Shown one piece after another: positions 1 through 9,559 of a stretch of 64,000 bases of DNA. Below the pieces are notes generated by a model. It did no database searches, was not told the origin of the DNA, and worked only from the letters and a program-made list of their open reading frames with translations. Origin of the DNA: an uncultured Phocaeicola sp. (lineage in GTDB: Bacteria; Bacteroidota; Bacteroidia; Bacteroidales; Bacteroidaceae); NCBI GenBank assembly GCA_944320815.1, contig CALUIZ010000014.1, positions 1 through 64,000 on the forward strand, read 5' to 3'. The stretch's first letter is position 1. Every line of letters begins with the position of its first letter. The position numbers were made by a program, and so were the translations under genes.

Positions 1-41
1 GAAAGGTTGAAACATCATAAAAACATCTCTCTAACTGGATT

Positions 42-79
42 GCGGCGGATAGCTTTAAAGGCTTTTCCGCCGCTTTTTT
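42..79 (+). terminator. Rho-independent terminator of an upstream gene outside the window
   Basis: An 8-bp stem GCGGCGGA (42-49) / TCCGCCGC (66-73), with a smaller inner AGC/GCT pairing, is followed directly by six T. No gene precedes it in the window, so it probably ends a transcript entering from the left. Confidence 0.75.
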
Positions 80-262
80 CAGCCTGTTCCCGGAAGAAGG
101 TTTGTCCGGCAGCGAGGGCAAAGTTGGAATGCAATGCGTTGTCGGAAAGCGGAACGAGAACGCGGAACGAGAAATTGCCGATTTGTACAAAGTTGTCGTT
201 CTGATGTTTTTCTTTTCCGTTATTATGTTTATCTTTGTGGAACAACTATAGCGCGCAGCATC
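80..262. promoter_or_regulatory. Upstream region of the AAA/nuclease gene with a Bacteroidota -7 element
   Basis: TATCTTTG at 230-237 matches the -7 consensus TAnnTTTG and would put the transcript start near 244, 19 bases before the ATG at 263. No TTTG is found at the right distance upstream, so the promoter is only half supported. The stretch 127-192 has weak GAAA..CG..TTTG similarity to the 22-bp repeat units seen elsewhere in the window, but it is too degenerate to call. Confidence 0.45.
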
Positions 263-1831
263 ATGAGCAGACTTTATCCGATAGGCATACAGAGTTTTGA
301 GGAAATCCGTAATGGCGGATACGTTTATGTCGACAAGACCGCGTTGGCTTACCGACTGGCGACAACGGGAAAGTATTATTTTCTGAGCCGTCCCCGGCGG
401 TTCGGCAAGAGTCTTCTTGTTTCCACGCTGGAGGCATATTTTCAGGGGAGGAAGGAGTTGTTCGGCGGACTTGCGCTGGAACACCTTGAAAAGGAGTGGA
501 CGGAGTATCCGGTGCTGCATCTGGACCTGAACGCGCGCAAGTATGATGACGCGTCTTCGCTCACAGGAATCCTTAATCAGTATCTGGAAAGTTGGGAGGC
601 TGTTTATGGTGACGACAAAAAGGACCGCGTGCCGGAAGAACGCTTCGCCTGGTTGATAGAGCGGGCTTTCCGCAGGTCGGGGAAAAGGGTGGTGGTACTT
701 GTGGATGAGTACGACAAGCCTCTTCTTCAGGCTCTCGGGAATGAAGCTCTGCTGACAGATTACCGTAATGCACTGAAAGCTTTTTATGGTGTATTGAAGA
801 GTTGTGACCGCTATATCCGTTTCGCTCTGCTTACGGGTGTGACGAAGTTCAGTAAGGTGAGCGTATTCAGTGACTTGAACAATCTGAGGGATATTTCTAT
901 GGAACGGGAGTATGAGAGCATCTGTGGTATTACGGAGGAGGAGCTTCATTCGTGTTTTAAAGAGGATGTTCAGGCTCTTGCTGTTGCGAAAGGGATGTCT
1001 GTAGAGGTGGCTTCCCGGAAACTGAAAACGTGGTATGACGGGTATCACTTTGTGGCCGGCGGAGCGGATGTCTATAATCCTTTCAGTGTGCTCAATACAT
1101 TTGCCGGCAAGAATTTCGGCAGCTATTGGTTTGAAACGGGTACACCCACATTCCTTGTCGAATTGCTGAAGAACAGTCGTTACGACCTGCACCGTCTGAC
1201 GGATGAAGTTGCCATGTCCGATTCTCTTATGGGCATAGATACCATGAGCAATGATCCTGTTCCTTTTCTTTACCAAAGTGGCTATCTGACGCTTAAAGGT
1301 TATGATGAAGAGTTCAAGGTCTATGAACTGGGGTTCCCGAACAAGGAGGTTGAGGAAGGTTTCACGAGGTTTCTGCTTCCGCGCTATGCTCATCTGGATT
1401 CCGGAAACTCCGCTTTCGAACTGATGAATTTCGTGAAGGATGTGCGGGGAGGGAACATTGACGGTTTCATGCGTCGTCTCCAGAGTTTTTTTGCCGATAC
1501 GCCCTACGAACTGGCGCGCGATTTGGAGCTTCATTATCAGAACGTGCTTTTCATCGTGTTCCGGCTGATGGGGTTCTATACGCAGGTGGAATACCATACC
1601 TCCCAGGGACGTATTGATCTGGTATTGCAGACGGACAAGTATATTTATGTGATGGAATTTAAACTGGACGGGTCGGTCGATGATGCGCTCCGTCAGATAG
1701 AGGAGAAGAACTATGCGCTTCCTTTCGCTTCCGATCCGAGACTGTTGTATAAGATTGGGGTGAACTTCAGTAACGAACTCAGGGGAATCGAAACGTGGAA
1801 GACGGTAGCTCCCCTCACGCGCGGGCGGTAG
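263..1831 (+). CDS. AAA-ATPase-like protein with C-terminal PD-(D/E)XK nuclease domain (DUF1703 type)
   Basis: 522 residues from the ATG at 263; upstream in-frame codons lie before the predicted transcript start. The N-terminal AAA-ATPase-like half has a P-loop variant PRRFGKS at residues 44-50 and an acidic VDEYDKP at about 147-153, the usual signature of this Bacteroidota family. The C-terminus has the nuclease-like pattern RIDLVLQ...MEFK, with candidate metal ligands D452, E465 and K467. Proteins of this type occur in many divergent copies per genome and their role is not settled; nucleic-acid processing is inferred from the domains only. The gene stands alone and converges on nudC with essentially no intergenic space. 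Family assignment is firm, function is not. Confidence 0.85.
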   Translation: MSRLYPIGIQSFEEIRNGGYVYVDKTALAYRLATTGKYYFLSRPRRFGKSLLVSTLEAYFQGRKELFGGLALEHLEKEWTEYPVLHLDLNARKYDDASSLTGILNQYLESWEAVYGDDKKDRVPEERFAWLIERAFRRSGKRVVVLVDEYDKPLLQALGNEALLTDYRNALKAFYGVLKSCDRYIRFALLTGVTKFSKVSVFSDLNNLRDISMEREYESICGITEEELHSCFKEDVQALAVAKGMSVEVASRKLKTWYDGYHFVAGGADVYNPFSVLNTFAGKNFGSYWFETGTPTFLVELLKNSRYDLHRLTDEVAMSDSLMGIDTMSNDPVPFLYQSGYLTLKGYDEEFKVYELGFPNKEVEEGFTRFLLPRYAHLDSGNSAFELMNFVKDVRGGNIDGFMRRLQSFFADTPYELARDLELHYQNVLFIVFRLMGFYTQVEYHTSQGRIDLVLQTDKYIYVMEFKLDGSVDDALRQIEEKNYALPFASDPRLLYKIGVNFSNELRGIETWKTVAPLTRGR

Positions 1832-1832
1832 G

Positions 1833-2624
1833 CTATATCTTTCCTTCCAGCCATGCGTCAATCATCCGGCGGGCGATGCTGAGTTTCTGTGGAAGCTCCG
1901 GAAGATGGTCGCGGTCATAGAACGCTCCCGTGTTCAGCTCTTCGTCCTGCAGCTTGATGGTGCCGCTTTCATATTCGGCCGTGTAGCCCACCATGATGCC
2001 GCTGGGATAGGGCCAGGGTTGGCTGTCGAAATATTTCAGGTTCTTGATGCGTAGCCGTGTCTCTTCCATCACTTCCCGGTGCACACATTGTTCCAGCGTT
2101 TCTCCCGGCTCGAGGAATCCGGCCACAAGCCCCTTGAATGTGCCCCGGAAATTGCGCGCGTGCACCAGCAGCACGCTGTCGCCCTTCTTTATCAGCACGA
2201 TGATAGCCGGAGATATGCGCGGATAGATTTCCTGATGGCACTGCGGACATTTCTTGACGATGGGTCCTGTCTGTACCGTCGGCACTCCGCAGGCAGGGCA
2301 GTATCGGCTGTTCTTGTCCCATGTCAGAATCTGGGAAGCCTTTCCCGCCATCTTGTATTCTTCCAGCGGAAGCACGCTGAACGAGGCGCGGAGATCTTTC
2401 ATCATATGCAGGTCTTCTTCAGTGCCTTCGACAGGCTCGCTGACGGCATAAGTCTTTGCCGTCATTCCGTTGATATTTCCTATGGTATGTATCGTGTTCC
2501 CTTCGGGAACCTCAACCGGAGGTTCTTCGCCGGAGGGAATGTGATAGCCGTCGCTCTTTTTTTCAATCAGCAGTTGGTTGTTGCAGAAAACAAACCAGCC
2601 GCAAGTGTTTTCTTTTTGCTCCAT
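1833..2624 (-). CDS. nudC: NADH pyrophosphatase, Nudix hydrolase (also possible RNA NAD-decapping)
   Basis: 263 residues. Hydrolyses NAD(H) to NMN(H) and AMP; family members also remove NAD caps from RNA. The order of parts is diagnostic: a zinc ribbon CPAC...CPQC with C109, C112, C126 and C129, then the Nudix box from G169 (GFLEPGETLEQC...REVMEE), then SQPWPYP at about 201-207, the motif that separates NADH pyrophosphatases from other Nudix enzymes. Length fits the family. It lies 70 bp downstream of tex on the same strand and may be cotranscribed with it. The stop codon is one base from the stop of the convergent AAA/nuclease gene, so neither has a separate terminator there. Confidence 0.93.
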   Translation of the reverse strand: MEQKENTCGWFVFCNNQLLIEKKSDGYHIPSGEEPPVEVPEGNTIHTIGNINGMTAKTYAVSEPVEGTEEDLHMMKDLRASFSVLPLEEYKMAGKASQILTWDKNSRYCPACGVPTVQTGPIVKKCPQCHQEIYPRISPAIIVLIKKGDSVLLVHARNFRGTFKGLVAGFLEPGETLEQCVHREVMEETRLRIKNLKYFDSQPWPYPSGIMVGYTAEYESGTIKLQDEELNTGAFYDRDHLPELPQKLSIARRMIDAWLEGKI

Positions 2625-2694
2625 TGGTGTTTTCTTGTTTAAGCCGAGACTGAACAGGGGCAGTTCCTTTGCCTTTTCCAGCTCCGGTCGGTTG

Positions 2695-4827
2695 TCATCT
2701 GACTCCTTTCATTGTCAGTTGGATGCGTTTCCTTTCATGGTCGATGCCCAGTACTTTCACGCGGACATGCTGATGGATGCTTACCACCGTGGTCGGGTCG
2801 CTTATGAAGCGGTCGGCCAATTGTGAGATATGCACCAGTCCGTTTTCCTTGATGCCGATGTCTACGAAACATCCGAAATTCGTGATGTTGGTCACGATGC
2901 CGGGAAGTTCCATTCCCTCCTTCAGGTCGTCAATGGTGCGGACATTCCTGTCGAACTCGAATACCTGAATCTTTTGTCTGGGGTCACGTCCCGGCTTGTC
3001 GAGTTCCTGCATGATGTCATTCAGGGTAGGAAGTCCTGTCGTTTCGTTCACATAGTTCTCTATACGGATCCGGCTGCGCAGTTCCTTGTCCTTTGTCAGG
3101 TCCTCCACCGAGCAGTGCATGTCTTTGGCCATCTGTTCCACAATCGGATAGCTTTCCGGATGCACGGCCGAGTTGTCGAGCGGGTTCTTCGCATGCGGGA
3201 TGCGCAGGAAGCCCGCACACTGCTCGAAAGCTTTCGCTCCCATGCGCGGCACCTTCATCAGTTCCCTGCGCGACTGGAACGGACCGTTTTCCGTGCGATA
3301 GTCGACGATATTCTGTGCCAGTGCCGGTCCCAGTCCGGAAACGTACGTCAGCAGATGCTTGCTTGCGGTGTTGACATTCACCCCCACGAGGTTCACACAA
3401 CTTTCCACGGTCTGGTCGAGCGAAGCCTTCAGCTTGGTCTGGTCCACATCGTGCTGATATTGCCCGACACCGATTGATTTCGGGTCGATTTTCACCAGTT
3501 CCGCCAGCGGGTCCATCAGTCTTCGTCCGATGGAGACCGCCCCCCGGACCGTCACGTCATAATCCGGGAACTCCTCACGAGCAAGTTTTGACGCCGAATA
3601 GATGGACGCTCCGTCCTCGCTCACCACGAACACCTGCACCTCATGGTCGAAACGCTGTCCGCTGACGAACTGTTCCGTTTCACGACTTGCCGTCCCGTTT
3701 CCGATGGCAATCGCCTCAATCTTATATTGTTCCACCAGTTTCACGAGTTTCCGCGCCGCCGGCAGGTATTCCGATTTTGGGGGATGGGGATAGATGGCTT
3801 CGTTGTGGAGCAAGGCACCCTGCGCGTCCAGACAGACCACTTTGCATCCCGTACGGTAGCCGGGGTCGATGCCCATCACCCGTTTCTGTCCCAGAGGAGG
3901 AGCCAGAAGCAGTTGGCGGAGATTGCCCGTAAACACCCGGATAGCCTCTTCGTCGGCTTTTTCCTTGCTCTGTGCTGCAAATTCCGTTTCGATTCCGGGC
4001 TTGATGAGACGCTTGTAAGAGTCGGCCACAGCTTCCTCCACCTGATGTGCACATTCGTTGTTCCCGCGGACGTACCTCCGCTTCAGCCTTTCCGTGCAGT
4101 TTTCGTCGTCGGGCGAGATAGACACTTTCAGTATTCCTTCCGCCTCACCTCTGCGGATGGCAAGCAGACGGTGGGAAGTACACTTTCTGAGCGGTTCACT
4201 GAAATCGAAATAGTCTCTGTATTTGGCAGCCTGTTCCTCATTCTCCTTGCCTTTGGCCACTTTGGCCGTGATTACCGCCTCGCGGGCGAATGCATTTCTC
4301 ACCAGGTTACGCGCCTGTTCATCTTCACTGAACTGTTCGGCAAGGATGTCGCGTGCCCCTTTCAATGCCTCTTCTTCGCTTGTCACGTCCCCTTTCACGA
4401 AGCTGCGCGCTCTGGCCATGAGATTGTTCTCCCGCTGTAACAGAATCAGTGTGGCGAGCGGTTCCAGTCCCTTCTGCCGTGCAGCCTCCGCACGGGTTTT
4501 CCGTTTCGGCTTGAAAGGCAGATAGATGTCCTCCAGTTCCGTGGCGTTCCAGCAGTTGTCTATACGTGTGCGGAGCGCGTCGGTCAGTTTTCCCTGTTCT
4601 TCGATGGTGGAGAGGATGGTAGCCTTGCGTTTTGCCAGTTCCGCCAGCTTTTCGTGTCCGGCCTGTATTTCGCCGATCTGCACTTCATCCAGCCCGCCTG
4701 TCGCTTCTTTCCGGTAGCGGCTGATGAAAGGAATGGTCGCGCCTCCCTGCAACAGTTTCAACGTGTTCTCTACGCGGTGTTCGGGCAGCTTGAGTGCCGC
4801 CGCTATCATTCGACTGAATTGTTCCAT
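2695..4827 (-). CDS. tex: Tex-like RNA-binding transcription accessory protein
   Basis: 710 residues. Tex proteins bind nucleic acid in the cytoplasm and affect transcription and growth fitness. The N-terminal helical Tex domain (ending near ATIPFISRYRKEATGG), a RuvC-like YqgF domain around 318-440 (GIDPGYRTG), helix-hairpin-helix repeats around 485-550 (LGPALAQNIVDYR) and a C-terminal S1 domain from about 635 (GIVTNITNFGCFVDIG) are all visible. The GQYQHDVDQ segment typical of Tex is intact. A large inverted repeat lies just upstream (4841-4920). nudC follows 70 bp downstream on the same strand. Confidence 0.95.
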   Translation of the reverse strand: MEQFSRMIAAALKLPEHRVENTLKLLQGGATIPFISRYRKEATGGLDEVQIGEIQAGHEKLAELAKRKATILSTIEEQGKLTDALRTRIDNCWNATELEDIYLPFKPKRKTRAEAARQKGLEPLATLILLQRENNLMARARSFVKGDVTSEEEALKGARDILAEQFSEDEQARNLVRNAFAREAVITAKVAKGKENEEQAAKYRDYFDFSEPLRKCTSHRLLAIRRGEAEGILKVSISPDDENCTERLKRRYVRGNNECAHQVEEAVADSYKRLIKPGIETEFAAQSKEKADEEAIRVFTGNLRQLLLAPPLGQKRVMGIDPGYRTGCKVVCLDAQGALLHNEAIYPHPPKSEYLPAARKLVKLVEQYKIEAIAIGNGTASRETEQFVSGQRFDHEVQVFVVSEDGASIYSASKLAREEFPDYDVTVRGAVSIGRRLMDPLAELVKIDPKSIGVGQYQHDVDQTKLKASLDQTVESCVNLVGVNVNTASKHLLTYVSGLGPALAQNIVDYRTENGPFQSRRELMKVPRMGAKAFEQCAGFLRIPHAKNPLDNSAVHPESYPIVEQMAKDMHCSVEDLTKDKELRSRIRIENYVNETTGLPTLNDIMQELDKPGRDPRQKIQVFEFDRNVRTIDDLKEGMELPGIVTNITNFGCFVDIGIKENGLVHISQLADRFISDPTTVVSIHQHVRVKVLGIDHERKRIQLTMKGVR

Positions 4828-4840
4828 GTGTTATAATCCG

Positions 4841-4920
4841 TTTTAACGCAGATTCACGCGGACTTCCACAGACAGGAAGATATGTCTGTCAAGAAGCCGC
4901 GTGAATCCGCATCGTTAAAA
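4841..4920. repeat. Interrupted inverted repeat (cruciform) between the efflux operon and tex
   Basis: The left arm has TTTTAACG (841-848 of this kilobase) and GATTCACGCGG (4851-4861). The right arm has CCGCGTGAATC (4897-4907) and CGTTAAAA (4913-4920). The loop has its own hairpin ACAGACA/TGTCTGT. It could act as a terminator for the efflux operon or be a dispersed palindromic repeat; no long T tract follows the stem. Confidence 0.7.
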
Positions 4921-5024
4921 AATTGTTCAGATGCCTTCTGAAAATATCTTCACCTGCTGCAAATGTACTACACTTTTCCTTTGGATTGGCAACGTCTGCC
5001 TTCTTTTTTCGTCGGGATGGAGAT

Positions 5025-6410
5025 CTATTCCTTCCATCCCCCTCCAAGAGCCTTGTACAGATGTACCATTGTAATCTGCTTGTCGCGTATGGCGTTGCTG
5101 AGACTGATCTGTGCCTCCAGGTATCCACGCTGTGCGTCGAGCAGGTCCATATAGCCGATCACTCCGTTCATGTATTGCAGTTGCGCAAGGTCGAGCGCGC
5201 TACGGGAGGCCTGTTCCAGACGCAGACGCGTTTCATAGATTTCCTTGATCTTGTTGAATTCGGCGATGGCATTGTAGGCTTCCTTGAAAGCGTTCAGTAC
5301 CACCTTCTCATATTCGTGGGTGGCCCCTTCGAGTGCCGCCTTCTGTGCTTTCAGGCGTGCCCTGTTCTTTCCCCAACTGAATACGGGCTGGAGCAGGTTG
5401 GCACTGAGCAGATGCCAAGGCGACTTCAGCAGTTCGCTGAGGAGGTCGCTTTCTCCTCCGTAGCTTGCGTTCAGCGTCAGGCTGGGGAAGAGGCTGGTGA
5501 AAGCGATGCCCACTTCCGCATTGGCCGCTATGAGTGCCTGTTCGGCCTGCCGCACATCGGGGCGGCGTTCCAGCAGACTGGAAGGCAGCCCCACCGGAAG
5601 GCTTACGGGAAACATCACCTCTTCCGGCAGTACGGAGCGGTTGATGTGGTGGGGGTATTCTCCCGTCAGGAAGGCTATTTCGTTTTCCATCAATGTAATC
5701 TGACGTTCCAGGTCGGGGACAAGCGTGGCGGTACGCGCCAACTCCACCTGTGCCTGACGGAAGGCCGTCTCGGATGTCAGTCCCCCTTCATAACGGATGC
5801 GGGCCAGATGCAGACTTTCACGGCGCGCGTCTACGGTCTGCTTCACGATGGAAAGTTCGTTGTCGAGTGCCACGAGTTCAAAGTACGACTGCGCCACTTC
5901 GGAAATCAGGCTCATCTTCAGCGCGCGCTGGTTCTCGACCGAGCCGAGAAATTCCGCCACGCTTCTGTCCTTTGCCCATCTGAGCTTTCCCCAGAGGTCG
6001 ATTTCCCAGCTTACGCTTCCTTTCAAGTCGAATTCGTCATCCATGGAGTAGTGCTTCCTTCCATAGTTTTCCCTTTCGCGTTCGGCATAGACACGCAGTC
6101 CGATTTGCGGAAGCATATTGCCTATGTCGATGCGTTTCCTTGCCGCAAGCTCCTTCACTCTTGCCGCCGCAATCAGCATGTCCTTGTTGTGCGCCAGTGT
6201 TTTCCGGATCAGTGCCTGAAGCGTGGTGTCGGTATATAGTTCCTCCCATGCGTAATCTCCGATGGATGTGGTGTCCACGCTCATGCTGTCCAGCGTTTCC
6301 GGCAGTTTCATGCTGGGACGTGTATAATGCTTTCCTATCTGGCATCCTCCGAAAAGTGCGGTTGCCAGCAGAAAGAACAAAGGCCGGTATATAAGTTTCA
6401 ATGATTTCAT
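5025..6410 (-). CDS. Outer membrane efflux lipoprotein, NodT/OprM (TolC) family
   Basis: 461 residues from the ATG at 6410. Outer-membrane channel of the tripartite RND pump. It has a lipoprotein signal with lipobox LFGGC (acylated C23), then two repeats of long alpha-helical and strand segments typical of OprM-type trimers (VSWEIDLWGKLR near 140; NLLQPVFSWGKNRARL near 340). The ATG at 6410 was chosen because it begins the signal peptide and leaves a 10-bp gap from the pump gene; an earlier in-frame ATG at 6431 would add seven polar residues before the signal. Last gene of the efflux operon. Substrate cannot be predicted. Confidence 0.92.
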   Translation of the reverse strand: MKSLKLIYRPLFFLLATALFGGCQIGKHYTRPSMKLPETLDSMSVDTTSIGDYAWEELYTDTTLQALIRKTLAHNKDMLIAAARVKELAARKRIDIGNMLPQIGLRVYAERERENYGRKHYSMDDEFDLKGSVSWEIDLWGKLRWAKDRSVAEFLGSVENQRALKMSLISEVAQSYFELVALDNELSIVKQTVDARRESLHLARIRYEGGLTSETAFRQAQVELARTATLVPDLERQITLMENEIAFLTGEYPHHINRSVLPEEVMFPVSLPVGLPSSLLERRPDVRQAEQALIAANAEVGIAFTSLFPSLTLNASYGGESDLLSELLKSPWHLLSANLLQPVFSWGKNRARLKAQKAALEGATHEYEKVVLNAFKEAYNAIAEFNKIKEIYETRLRLEQASRSALDLAQLQYMNGVIGYMDLLDAQRGYLEAQISLSNAIRDKQITMVHLYKALGGGWKE

Positions 6411-6420
6411 GTCCTGATGG

Positions 6421-9400
6421 TTAGTTAGCATGTTTCGGTTTAATCTTGTTTTTCGCCTTGTAGATCATGACAAAGAAGAACGGAACCAGAAAGATTCCGA
6501 CCGTTACCGCCACAATCATGCCGAAGAACACTCCTGTTCCGATGGCCTGACGGCTGGCAGAACCCGGTCCGCTGGCAAGTACCAGCGGCACCATACCGAG
6601 AATGAAGGCCAGTGAAGTCATCAGAATCGGGCGGAAACGCAGATGGGCCGCATGAAGGGCCGATTCAATCACACCCTTTCCTGCATCCACCTCATCTTTG
6701 GCAAATTCTACAATCAGGATGGCGTTCTTGGCCGCAAGTCCCACCAGCATCACAAGTCCGATCTGGAAATAAGTGTCGTTCTCCAGTCCGCACAGCGCGA
6801 CTCCTGCATATGCCCCCAGTGCCGCTACCGGGAGAGAAAGCAATACGGCCACAGGCACACTCCAGCTTTCATACAGCGCGGCGAGAAAGAGGAACACGAA
6901 CAGGAATACCAACGTCAGAATCATGCCGGTCTGTCCGCCCGCCTGTTTCTCCTGGTAGGAGAGTCCGCTCCATTCCACACCGATATTGTCGGGCAGATGA
7001 TCGTCTGCAAGCTGTTCAATCAGTTCCATGGCCTGTCCGGAACTGTAGCCGTGGGCCGCCGTTCCGCGGATGATGGCCGTGTTGAACATGTTGAACCGTT
7101 TGATGCTTCCCGGTCCGGTGGTATATTCCGTGTTGCCGAGGGCAGTGAGCGGAATCATGTCGCCGGAACTTCCGCGCACGAAAAACAGGTTGATATTGTC
7201 GCGGTGCTCACGGTAGGGGGCTTCGGCCTGGATATAGACGCGGTAGATGCGGTTGAACATGTTGAAGTCGTTCACATAGAGAGAGCCTGTATAGGCTTTC
7301 ATCGTGGTGAACACGTCGGCCATCGGCACTCCGGAAAGCTTGACCTTGTCTCTGTCCACATCGAAGTAGAGCTGTGGAATCTCCGCCTGAAGTGAAGAGG
7401 AGAGTCCTGTCAGTTCTTTCCGTTGCGAAGCATAATACATCAACGTGTCGGCAGCCTGCACCAGATTGTCGTAGGTGGCATCTCCGCGCGCTTCTAGCTG
7501 CATCTCGAAACCTCCGGATGTACCCAATCCCGGAATGACCGGAGGAGTGGAGAGATAAACTTTGCATTCGGGATACTCCTTGAACTCATTTTGCACATCA
7601 GCCATCACTTCCTCAATTGTGGTGTCATCGCGCTCTTTCCATTCCTTCAGAATCACGGTGAGCGTGCTTCGCGCCTGGCTTGTGCCGACACGCGGACTGG
7701 TTCCCGTCACGTTCTGCACATATTCCACTGCCGGGTTCTGCATCAGGTAGGCGACAGCACGGTTGGTTATGGCGCGTGTGCGTTCAAGTGTGGTTCCTTC
7801 CGGCATTTCCAGTTCCACGGTGAAGTATCCCTGGTCTTCCGTGGGGAGGAAGCTCGTCGGAATCAGCCTGTAGAGCACGAAAATGAACACGATGACCATG
7901 CCGAACCCGGCGGCCACCCGTTTGGGATGTTTGATGATGCGGTTGATTCCCACCACGTATTTCCGGTTGCCCAGGTCGAGCCATCTGTTGATGGCGCGGA
8001 ACACCCGGTTCTTGGGCTTGTCCGGGTCGTGCGGCTTCAGAATCAGTGAACACATCACAGGGCTCAATGTCAGTGCGACGACGGTGGAAAGCAGGACGGA
8101 TACCGCGATGGTGATACTGAACTGGCGGTAGAGCTGTCCGGTGATTCCCGAAAGGAAGCTCACGGGCACGAACACGGCGGCCAGTACCATAGAAGTGGCG
8201 ATCAGCGCGCCCGTCAGTCCGTCCATCGCCTTCTTTGTGGCCTCATACGGACTGAGATGTTCTTCTTCCATGATGCGCTCCACATTCTCCACCACCACAA
8301 TGGCATCGTCCACCACCAGACCGATGGCCAGCACCAGACCGAGCAGTGTAAGGATGTTCAGCGAGAAGCCGAATATGAGCATGAACCCGAAGGTTCCGAT
8401 AAGCGAAATCGGTACGGCGATGGTAGGAATCAGTGTGGCACGCCAGCTCTGCAGAGAGAGGAACACCACCACAATCACCAGGAACAGTGCCTCGAACAGC
8501 GTCTTGTACACTTCGTGGATAGATTCCGAGATATAGGTGGTCATGTCGAACGGAATTTCATATTTCATTCCTTCCGGGAAGTTCTGGCTGATTTCGTCCA
8601 TGGTGGCCTTTACGCGTTCGGCCACTTCCATCGCATTGGCTCCCGGAAGCATGTACACACCCAGCACGGCGGCATTTCCTCCGTTGATGCCGCTCTCGGT
8701 GTTGTACGACTGGGCTTCGAGCGAAACGCGTGCCACGTCGCGCATGCGGATGAGCGACCCGTCGGGATTGGCGCGGAGCACGATTTCTTCAAACTGGGCC
8801 GCGCTCGACAGACGCCCCTGGGCCGTGATGGGGATGGTGATGTCGAGTCCGTTTACAGGCTGCTGTCCGAGCACACCTGCCGCCGACTCGCGGTTCTGGT
8901 CCTTCAGTGCGTTCTGCACATCCTGCACAGTCAGTCCGAAGTTGGCGAGACGGGCAGGGTCAAGCCATATCTGCATGGCATAATAGCGGCTTCCTATGTT
9001 CGACACACGTCCCACGCCGGGAGTACGGCGGAGAAGGTCGAGTACGTTCAGCGTGGCGAAGTTGCTCAGATAGATTTCATCGAACTTGGGGTCGCTCGAT
9101 GTGAGGCAGATAGTCATCAGCTGGCTTGCCGCCTGCTTTTCGATTTCGATTCCGTTCTGCACCACTTCGGCCGGCAGACGTGATTCTGCCAGTTTGATTC
9201 GGTTCTGGATTTCCACGGCGGCCAGGTCGGGGTCGGCCGAGATGTCAAACGTCACTGTGGCCGAGAATCCTCCTGAGTTGGAGCTGTTCGACTCCATGTA
9301 GAGCATGCCCGGTGTACCGTTCAGCTCCTGTTCGATGGGAGTGGCCACGGCCTGCGATACGGTCAGTGCGCTCGCTCCCGGATAGGACGCGCTGATTTTC

Positions 9401-9531
9401 ACCACAGGCGGAGTGATTTGGGGATACTGGTCGATAGGCAGCATGGTAAGTCCGATGACACCGATGATGACTATCAGTATGGAAATGACGATCGAAAAAA
9501 CGGGCCGATCGATAAAGAAACTCACTTTCAT
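6421..9531 (-). CDS. RND-family hydrophobe/amphiphile efflux pump, inner membrane (AcrB-like, HAE1)
   Basis: 1036 residues, the normal size for AcrB/MexB. A proton-driven exporter with twelve transmembrane helices and two large periplasmic loops. It begins with the usual short amphipathic helix and TM1 (FFIDRPVFSIVISILIV). The proton-relay aspartate pair is in TM4 (GLVVDDAIVVVENV). The repeat of the architecture in the second half (LVGLAAKNAILIVEFAKDE) is intact. It is flanked by the membrane fusion protein upstream (28 bp) and the outer-membrane factor downstream, so all three parts of the pump are in one transcript. Probable drug or bile-acid-type export; the sequence does not show the substrate. 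Confidence 0.96.
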   Translation of the reverse strand: MKVSFFIDRPVFSIVISILIVIIGVIGLTMLPIDQYPQITPPVVKISASYPGASALTVSQAVATPIEQELNGTPGMLYMESNSSNSGGFSATVTFDISADPDLAAVEIQNRIKLAESRLPAEVVQNGIEIEKQAASQLMTICLTSSDPKFDEIYLSNFATLNVLDLLRRTPGVGRVSNIGSRYYAMQIWLDPARLANFGLTVQDVQNALKDQNRESAAGVLGQQPVNGLDITIPITAQGRLSSAAQFEEIVLRANPDGSLIRMRDVARVSLEAQSYNTESGINGGNAAVLGVYMLPGANAMEVAERVKATMDEISQNFPEGMKYEIPFDMTTYISESIHEVYKTLFEALFLVIVVVFLSLQSWRATLIPTIAVPISLIGTFGFMLIFGFSLNILTLLGLVLAIGLVVDDAIVVVENVERIMEEEHLSPYEATKKAMDGLTGALIATSMVLAAVFVPVSFLSGITGQLYRQFSITIAVSVLLSTVVALTLSPVMCSLILKPHDPDKPKNRVFRAINRWLDLGNRKYVVGINRIIKHPKRVAAGFGMVIVFIFVLYRLIPTSFLPTEDQGYFTVELEMPEGTTLERTRAITNRAVAYLMQNPAVEYVQNVTGTSPRVGTSQARSTLTVILKEWKERDDTTIEEVMADVQNEFKEYPECKVYLSTPPVIPGLGTSGGFEMQLEARGDATYDNLVQAADTLMYYASQRKELTGLSSSLQAEIPQLYFDVDRDKVKLSGVPMADVFTTMKAYTGSLYVNDFNMFNRIYRVYIQAEAPYREHRDNINLFFVRGSSGDMIPLTALGNTEYTTGPGSIKRFNMFNTAIIRGTAAHGYSSGQAMELIEQLADDHLPDNIGVEWSGLSYQEKQAGGQTGMILTLVFLFVFLFLAALYESWSVPVAVLLSLPVAALGAYAGVALCGLENDTYFQIGLVMLVGLAAKNAILIVEFAKDEVDAGKGVIESALHAAHLRFRPILMTSLAFILGMVPLVLASGPGSASRQAIGTGVFFGMIVAVTVGIFLVPFFFVMIYKAKNKIKPKHAN

Positions 9532-9559
9532 GGATTGCTGTGTTTAGAATTTTGCGGTT

